From the NCBI RefSeq assembly GCF_025399195.1, contig NW_026252105.1, positions 1-64,000 on the forward strand: a stretch of DNA of 64,000 nucleotides. Direction: 5' to 3'. A program made the translations under genes and the position numbers. The stretch is from Umbelopsis ramanniana AG (Eukaryota > Mucoromycota > Umbelopsidomycetes > Umbelopsidales > Umbelopsidaceae). The notes under the pieces are model-generated. The model searched no databases, had not been told where the DNA came from, and worked only from the letters and a program-made list of their open reading frames with translations. Positions 57,612 through 64,000 of this stretch are shown here, in pieces (within the stretch, counting starts at the first letter, position 1; every line of letters begins with the position of its first letter).

Positions 57612-59684
57612 ATGTTTATTCAGAAGAGCTTACTGCAGTTCGTGTATTCTGTAGCAGGTGTTGCGCTGAGCGTCATTTTTGCCGCTTTACTATTGCTGCT
57701 CAATATGAAATATGGCGACCACGACTTTAGATACTTTTCAAAAAACAAGACGGTATCTGATTTTGCCTCACCAAGTTTTCTGCGCACTTTGGCAAAGAAG
57801 AGAAAGACTCAAGGTATCATGGTTTATGCTCTGGTCTGCTACATCATGGGACTCCTGCTTGTCCAGTATGTGCCTACCCTGTTGTCAATCTCAGAGAGGT
57901 TTGAGCTCGACATGATTAGCATTTCCAATCAGACAGTTGTACAGACCCCCACTCCTTACTGGATCACGGTTGAGGACAATGGCATGCAGGGCAACTCGGA
58001 TCCCACTTCTTTACAAACACAACTGCTTTATGACTTGTTCCATCAGCTTGACCCTGTTAATCAGCTCAATAACATGACTTTCGATCAAAGCCATGTAACA
58101 TACACTCCTTTGACAGGAACGCAAATGAGCGAGTTTACCATAGCTTCGGATTACGGCGTGAATCTATGGACAAACTACACCTCTGTTCAACCGCGTCTTA
58201 CTAATGCATCCATGACCATAACCGGCGTTACCCAGAGCAACAACTGGACCATCACAAACTATGCGTATACGACAGATGGAGACTGGAGTTTCTTTATGTA
58301 TCGACCAAATCTTTATTACTCCTTCCTTCAGCCCCTTCGGCCGCCATCTGAGCTATTTGAGCCGAGCTTTAAATCACTGGTGTGGACAAATGAATTTGCC
58401 GGGAGCTGGTCCATGCTCAACCAGTCTTACCTATGGTCTTCTCTTACCTATGGCGTGATCCAATCTGTACAGCCGAACAATAACTTTACCTTCTTTATGA
58501 ATCTGGCTGACCTGGGAGACAACAATACTGGTGTTTGCGTCGAACAAAGTCATATAGACACACTCTTGGCTGCCGTTCCTCAAACGCCAAGTACCAATAG
58601 CGCTTTTATGCAATGGAACACCACCGACTCGGTCTGTGAATTGAGAGCCGTGGTCTATGTCGATGGTACAACCACAACACTGGTGCTTGGCGCATCCAAG
58701 ACAAAGGTAGCAAGAGCCAACTTTACTTACGCAGAGTGGGTCGCCCCGGTGCAATTGGGTCAAAACTCAAACAGTCCTCCTTCACCCATGGGTCAACTTT
58801 TGAACAATATAGGAAGCTCAGACCGGTTCAAAGCCGCTAATAATCTACTGATATCCGCTGACACCTATTTGCTAGAACCTAATGACAATATGGGTCTGGT
58901 CAATATTACAGCTACGGACATCTTACTTCGATCTAGGTTGGTGGACCCTGCCAAGGACAGCCCGGGAAGAGACGCACTTTTCTTGACCTCGGTGGTAAAT
59001 GGTCACTCTCTGGTTATTCCGTTGGTCATGCACATCAATGTTGAGGCCATTGATTCACCTGTTTGGGTCCCTATATTTGCGGGAGCTTTGGTCGTAATCG
59101 CTATTTCACTCATCTTGTTCAGGAGGAAGATCTCTGGAGATTGGGATTTGGATCTCTATCTCTTGTTTATTGACACTGCGGATGTTCACGGTGAATTTGG
59201 CGAACACGTTGCGGATGTCGAAAAGCACTTGGAAGTCCTGTACGATCCCGAGACTGGCCGTAACTACTTGACGACGCCCAAGGCCATGGTCACTGAAACT
59301 ATATTGGAACATGTGATATCTGATGAAAAGCGCGAAATGGTTGAAGATTCGATGGATAAATACTCATCTCTCGATGACTCTGTGAAGAAAGCGCCGCCCA
59401 AATTTGTGTTGGATGCTTATACCACGGCTGACTTGAAGAAGGCTGTGGCTAAAATCAAGAAGGCGAAACATACTTTGACGGCCAAGAAGAGCCATTTGAA
59501 AATTTTGGATGCTGTCGCTCAGAATTGTGCCATCACCAAAGAGCTTAGCAAGAAAGGCATCGATGTGACAGGTCTCTGGGATCTTCTGCAAGAGGTTGAT
59601 TTTGCCAAGGTTATCAGCCTGACGCAAAAGGCTGCCTTGTCTCAAACTGTTATCACTGTGCCTGAAATCCAACATGTTGTATAA
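57612..59684 (+). CDS. Large glycosylated membrane protein, unknown family
   Basis: A single exon of 690 residues. The N-terminal 110 residues contain a signal-anchor (VYSVAGVALSVIFAALLLLLN) and a second membrane segment (GIMVYALVCYIMGLLLVQYV). The central 375 residues are a lumenal or extracellular domain with many N-x-S/T sites (for example NQT, NNMT, NYT, NWT, NQS, NFT, NTT). A third helix (VWVPIFAGALVVIAISLILF) is followed by RRK and a cytosolic tail of about 180 residues that is Lys/Asp-rich and ends PEIQHVV. The topology suggests a plasma-membrane or endomembrane surface protein. No enzyme motif is recognised. It looks lineage-specific, and database search would tell. The ATG at 57612 is used because the upstream frame (57485) is short and in another frame. 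Confidence 0.75.
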   Translation: MFIQKSLLQFVYSVAGVALSVIFAALLLLLNMKYGDHDFRYFSKNKTVSDFASPSFLRTLAKKRKTQGIMVYALVCYIMGLLLVQYVPTLLSISERFELDMISISNQTVVQTPTPYWITVEDNGMQGNSDPTSLQTQLLYDLFHQLDPVNQLNNMTFDQSHVTYTPLTGTQMSEFTIASDYGVNLWTNYTSVQPRLTNASMTITGVTQSNNWTITNYAYTTDGDWSFFMYRPNLYYSFLQPLRPPSELFEPSFKSLVWTNEFAGSWSMLNQSYLWSSLTYGVIQSVQPNNNFTFFMNLADLGDNNTGVCVEQSHIDTLLAAVPQTPSTNSAFMQWNTTDSVCELRAVVYVDGTTTTLVLGASKTKVARANFTYAEWVAPVQLGQNSNSPPSPMGQLLNNIGSSDRFKAANNLLISADTYLLEPNDNMGLVNITATDILLRSRLVDPAKDSPGRDALFLTSVVNGHSLVIPLVMHINVEAIDSPVWVPIFAGALVVIAISLILFRRKISGDWDLDLYLLFIDTADVHGEFGEHVADVEKHLEVLYDPETGRNYLTTPKAMVTETILEHVISDEKREMVEDSMDKYSSLDDSVKKAPPKFVLDAYTTADLKKAVAKIKKAKHTLTAKKSHLKILDAVAQNCAITKELSKKGIDVTGLWDLLQEVDFAKVISLTQKAALSQTVITVPEIQHVV

Positions 59685-60810
59685 TCGTTCACCGGTGTAT
59701 CTGGTAGCAGTTGTTCCAGGTGACTGTCAATACGTCTACTGAGTCGATCCATCCGTCATCGATATACCAGCGAAACTGACTCCAAGCCGATTTTGCTTTT
59801 TTTTAAACTCGAAACTAAAACTCATGCTTTACATACAAATAATCAAATACTGTATATGACTTATCTTCTATTGCTCAAGTATCTGGCGTGATTCCTCAAA
59901 ACAGTTGTGAGGACATGTGTAGGACACATAATAACATCCAAACGAATAAATTAATACACCACTTTTCATTTGCTCAACTTTTTCTGAAAAAGCAATATAG
60001 TGCTGTTCTTGATGAAAGCGGGTGAACCAAAGTGCCATTCAGTGTTAACGTGGAAAGCGATATTTGACGAAGCGAAGTTAGAGATGGTTGCCAAGCCATT
60101 TGTCCTAGCATGTCAGGTACCGAGTGATCTCTGTGAGCGGACGTTGTAGCGTTCATCTTTACATTGTGCATTCTATGCTGCCGAATGGATGGTGCATGAC
60201 TCAAAATTTTTGCACGGTAACATTGACTAATATAAAAAAAAAAAAGTGAACTCAGCTTTAAGTTCTTAATGCAAGTTCTGTGGGTCGAGCAGGAGCCATG
60301 AAAGAATGACCTCAGAATCGTACATTACCGCATGCGGAACTTAATTTCTATCATCAATGGCCCGGACGATGTATAAAAAAATTCAAGTACAGATGGAGCT
60401 ACTGCGAGAGGTGATGATGACTACGATAAGAAGTTTTCTAACTTATATCATTTGAATACCATACCATCTGTTTAAGGTAACCAAGGTCAATATGTCACGG
60501 AGGTAAGGACAATATCCAAGCAAAATTTTCTCCGGTGTGTACAATGCTTAATTTGTGGCGTGCAGAATGGTTAAAGTGGTTGATGAGCAATCAAAAAGCT
60601 TGAGTAAAGTATGAAAGACGAGTTGGAATACCCCGTGCGCGGATTATGAATGAAAAGCACTGTAATTTGGCTGTTCCTGGCTTGCTTGCCGTCCCGATAA
60701 CTATTCCAAATGGGGTCTGAAACACACTGTCATTTTTTTATATTTTATTTTTTTTCTTTGGTGGTGCTCACCGCTTTTCTATCTCTTCTTCCCATTTGAA
60801 TGAACCTCAT
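59685..60810. other. Spacer between membrane protein and arrestin genes
   Basis: About 1.1 kb of AT-rich sequence with no supported gene. A TATAAAAA-like box is seen near 60371-60378 and an A-rich run near 60230; the arrestin promoter should lie here. Confidence 0.4.
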
Positions 60811-62073
60811 ATGATCCGTTTACTATCAAAAAACACAGTACATATTGATCTTGTTGAACCCGTCGTCTACCTGAGAGGATCGCATCAAGATGATACCCAT
60901 ACTACAGTCAAAGGGGCTGTTATCCTCGACTTACAGGATTCCACCTTGATCAAGAATATCACAGTTCGGTTGCTGGGACAATCTAACACTGCATGGGAAG
61001 AAGGTGGCCCAACAGGTGTGGGAGGTCAGCAGAGACGATTTCAGAGCTCCAAAACATTTATCGATTCGATCATACCCATTTATCCAACTGTACAATCAGA
61101 GGCCGAGCGACTGATGGTCTTATCACCTGGCCAATATCGATACCCATTTGAGTTATGCCTCCCAAACTCATTACCAGAATCTGTAAATTTTGAAGAAGCC
61201 AAGGTGAACTATAAGCTGATTGCTACACTCGAAAAAGAGAAACGACAAGGCAACAGCTTGCTTCCTGGATTTTTGCAAGCCAAAGTTGATACGGCGGAGC
61301 AGGAGATTAATCTGGTTCGACTAGCTTCAGATGCGGTTTTCACCAGCGACGGTTTGAGAGAATCAATCACAGCCCACCATCAACTACCCGACTTGTGTGA
61401 CTACCACATTACCGTAGAAAAGAGCGCCGTTTCCCCCGGTGGCATATTACCTGTTTCCGTCCGTGTGATACCACACCTTAAAGGCATGCGGATTGAGTAT
61501 GTCCATGTCCGACTTCAGGAACGTCGTGACTTAAAAATTCCTGAAAAACAAGTGCAGCACACCTTGGAAAAACAGCATTACTTACGACGACAAGATCAAG
61601 CCAAGATGAAAGTGAATGCTGATATCGATGATGTGGGCAGCTCTTGGGAGGACCGCATTGTGTTTGTTGTACCAGAGGCTGACAGTTGCCCTAATTTGCA
61701 CCATTCTACCATGGCCCATCCGGAAATATCAGTACAACACTGGTTGCAAGTTACCGTTTTGGTGGCCTACCCCGGTGAAAGCAACAAGCCGACACAACGA
61801 GCGCTAGTACTGGATACTAAAATCACAGTTCTCAATGAATGTGTTGCTGGTCACGCAGATGAGGATTGTGTTGCTTTACCCCAGTACCGAGAAACCTCGC
61901 GTGACGATCATCCCCGCAAAAACCATAATCTGCATCATTATTCTCATGGTGGATATTGTGCTTATGAACTCGTCGAACCTAATCCGCAACAGTCTGTCCG
62001 AGATGTTTTTGGCCTTCCTCTTCCTCCTCCGGCCTACGACGAACAAATCGATGTTCGAGGAGTCCCTATTTAG
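60811..62073 (+). CDS. Alpha-arrestin (arrestin-related trafficking adaptor)
   Basis: A single-exon protein of 420 residues. The ATG at 60811 (MIRLLSKNTVHIDLVEPVVYL) is chosen; the in-frame TTG upstream is not a start and the ATG at 60800 is out of frame. The N-arrestin fold opens with VEPVVYLRG and continues through VILDLQDSTLIKNITVRLLG and QYRYPFELCLPN. The C-arrestin fold contains YHITVEKSAVSPGGILPVSV and HWLQVTVLVAYP. The C-terminal tail has LPQY and PPAY motifs; PPxY binds the WW domains of Rsp5/Nedd4 ubiquitin ligases. Such proteins act as adaptors that direct nutrient transporters to endocytosis. Length and order match fungal ART proteins. It should be cytosolic or at membranes. Confidence 0.88.
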   Translation: MIRLLSKNTVHIDLVEPVVYLRGSHQDDTHTTVKGAVILDLQDSTLIKNITVRLLGQSNTAWEEGGPTGVGGQQRRFQSSKTFIDSIIPIYPTVQSEAERLMVLSPGQYRYPFELCLPNSLPESVNFEEAKVNYKLIATLEKEKRQGNSLLPGFLQAKVDTAEQEINLVRLASDAVFTSDGLRESITAHHQLPDLCDYHITVEKSAVSPGGILPVSVRVIPHLKGMRIEYVHVRLQERRDLKIPEKQVQHTLEKQHYLRRQDQAKMKVNADIDDVGSSWEDRIVFVVPEADSCPNLHHSTMAHPEISVQHWLQVTVLVAYPGESNKPTQRALVLDTKITVLNECVAGHADEDCVALPQYRETSRDDHPRKNHNLHHYSHGGYCAYELVEPNPQQSVRDVFGLPLPPPAYDEQIDVRGVPI

Positions 62074-62807
62074 AACAATTGCCACTTTAGATTGTAAATA
62101 TTTTATTGGAATTTATGTTTTATCTGATAAATATCCGTGTAGCATAAAAAAGGTTAACTGTGTGAAAAACAATGGGAGTCTGCCTTCCCAACATTATACT
62201 TAGCCAGTAGCCATAACTCTTGCGGAGTAATTGCTTGGAGACTGAGTTCGTGAGCTGAAGTGAGGAAATTCGTGTGATCTTGTACCGAATTGCCTTAAGC
62301 CATGTAAGATAAGGCATACATTATTAAGGATAGTGACTCTTTGGGTAAGAAATAGAACGGCCGGCCATGAGTTGCAAACAATCTTGGTTGGTACACCTTA
62401 ATTGGTACACCTTACCGAGCCATGGCAAATCATCGTCGATTTATTTTTGACTTTGCCGAATTCGTAGGTTTGGGACTCGCCAAAGAGTTTCCGCTTAAAT
62501 ATCGAGTCAAAGTAGCATTTTATACAATGCTGAGCCATACAGTTTATTCACAATAATAAGTAGAATAATCACAGCAGCACAAAGTATATACAGGCTAGAT
62601 TGGTTACAATCAAACAGTGCTTAATATTTGCTGCTTCAAGTAGCTGTATCTTATTTACCATGCCCAAACTGGGCACAAATGTACTGCAACCTGGCGGGTA
62701 TATATGTCTAAGGGGCTTGCAAAGTATTTTGAGAAAAGACAATTTTTGGCCCTTGATGATCTCGGTAACACGTTGTTTACAAACCAAGAAAAGAGGTTTG
62801 TACCTGT
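62074..62807. other. Spacer between arrestin and FANCL genes
   Basis: About 730 bases between two convergent genes. No coding signal beyond short frames. A short direct repeat (TTGGTACACCTTA twice, near 62389-62415) is visible. Confidence 0.45.
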
Positions 62808-63937
62808 TTACAATAATATGACTTTGCTGGTGATGTCCTGATTGGTGCAGAGTTTGTATGACTAAGTAGCGCAAACAGGAAATCGGCGGCAGCATGGACT
62901 GTCAATGGGACTAACCTGGTTACAATATGGGCAAAACCCGAATAGAACGTCGAAACTTTGCCGAGTCGTCGGCACTGATCGTAACCACTTTGAGGTGTGT
63001 CAACAAATACCCCAGGAAGATCACTGCATGTGAAGGTCAATAAAATAAAGCCATTACTTACTTCGTACATACAACGATGGTGGAATGCACGACCACATGT
63101 CTCGTTGTTGCAAATCAAAGATGGCGTTTGTTCCTTTTCTGGCGTCTTGGTGGTAGCACTAGTGTCGGGTGTGTTAAGGTGGTAGGCGTAGCAGATACCA
63201 CATTCAACGTCAGCCGAGTTGTCGCCAAAATTGTCCCTCTGTGGCAATTTTGGCAGTTCTAATACTCGAAGTATATTGTCGAGCAAGGGTTTGGACCCAT
63301 CCCTATTAGATAGGTTCAATCAGTATATAGTACATATTGCTGAAGACGATGCACATGCTTGGCCTGCTCCTCACCATGCTGCCATGTTGCGGTTTATAGC
63401 CTCCTTCCACACTGCAATGCGTGACTCGGCGCCAAATAACTGCAAGTCAGGTGCTTCACACGGGTTTTTGGTGTGTTTGATCTCAAGATGAAGTGTGCAG
63501 TGATGACCAAGTGCTAGTCGTCGCTGTGTATCTCGTCGAGTAGGCCGCACAGGGTCTAATACCCAGGAGTTGGCATCCAAGTTGTCCAATTCGTCAAATA
63601 GCTTTTGGTAGTCGTTCAATATGTCTCGGATGGCGGATATAACTGTGGGTATATTGGTCTTGACACTAAACGTTGGCATCTCGCACGGCAGCTCTGCAAT
63701 GACATTGAGCGGATATATATGACTGCCTTCAGGAAGATCGATATAAACAATATGCTGTCGACCAGATGAATCCCTGCAAGGTGTGTTAGCGAACATATAG
63801 GTCAGCATTCACTGGTGGGCTGGCACTCACCGTATTGATAGGTGGAAGGACTTCAAGCCTGGGTCCATGTAGACTACATTTTCCATTCCAATAGTATTCA
63901 GTTGACTGAGGAGTATTTCATATTGTTTTGTGGACAT
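62808..63937 (-). CDS. FANCL: FANCL, RING E3 ubiquitin ligase of the Fanconi anemia pathway
   Basis: Five exons (63937-63831, 63773-63375, 63302-63062, 62987-62916, 62861-62808) give 290 residues. The first half is the UBC-like RWD region with signature blocks SGRQHIVYIDLP, SWVLDPVRPTRRDTQRRLAL (usual WVLEP...), and VWKEAINRNMAAWDGS. The C-terminal RING has CGICYAYHL, CNNETCGRAFHHRCMYEW, RQSFDVLFGFCPYC, so the C4HC3-like zinc ligands of FANCL are present. FANCL is the catalytic subunit that monoubiquitinates FANCD2-FANCI for interstrand cross-link repair. Human FANCL has 375 residues; this one lacks the N-terminal ELF domain. The final exon (62861-62808) is the least certain. The gene is convergent with the arrestin gene. 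Confidence 0.9.
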
Positions 63938-64000
63938 GGTTGCGACTTTTTTCGAAACTTCTTGTTCCTGGGCTTCCGCGTTTTGGGATTTTCTCTCCTT

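Overview
The window is nuclear DNA of a filamentous fungus, most likely an early-diverging one (Mucoromycota). Evidence: about 22 protein genes on both strands, split by many short GT-AG introns (mostly 45-90 nt), separated by AT-rich spacers. Gene content also fits: a CSL (RBP-J type) transcription factor, a GPI-type chitin deacetylase, FANCL, a BORC-like subunit, a CHY/RING E3 ligase and a group X-type hybrid histidine kinase, a set typical of early-diverging fungi. For most multi-exon genes I rebuilt the splice junctions by hand; exon lengths then sum to a multiple of three and domains read through.

Layout. 0-10 kb: a small Ser/Thr-rich secreted protein, a gene-free spacer, then a 13-exon, about 2188-residue sensor kinase (pseudokinase, P-loop ATPase, GAF, HisKA, HATPase, receiver) on the minus strand. 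10-12.5 kb is almost gene-free. 12.5-31.6 kb is a dense housekeeping block: an Mso1-like protein, a four-TM protein, THOC3/Tex1, Pho88/Snd3, a BORCS5-like protein, an Osh3-type oxysterol-binding protein, the HtrA-like protease Nma111, a CHY-RING E3 ligase and an ERGIC-53-type cargo lectin. 32.8-35.6 kb: a mitochondrial carrier and a twin CX9C protein. 38-46 kb: CSL factor, glycerol/dihydroxyacetone-phosphate acyltransferase and chitin deacetylase. 46.2-51.2 kb is a 5 kb gene-poor, repeat-like stretch. 51.2-64 kb: a tiny secreted protein with a GC-AG intron, a DODA-type dioxygenase, an unresolved 1.8 kb stretch, a Lys/Thr-repeat plus Glu/His-repeat protein interrupted by a 100-N gap, a 690-residue glycosylated membrane protein, an alpha-arrestin and FANCL.

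There is no operon logic. Genes belong to separate cell systems: secretory pathway (lectin, Pho88/Snd3, Mso1-like, Osh3, arrestin, BORC), mRNA export (THOC3), protein turnover (Nma111, CHY-RING), DNA repair (FANCL), lipid synthesis (acyltransferase) and cell wall (deacetylase). I see no CRISPR, rRNA, tRNA or intact transposon. The most notable points are FANCL in a fungus, the degenerate kinase domain of the sensor kinase, the altered EQVSHHPP signature of the Osh3 homologue, a 16-nt micro-exon in the acyltransferase, and the acidic repeat tract that broke the assembly.
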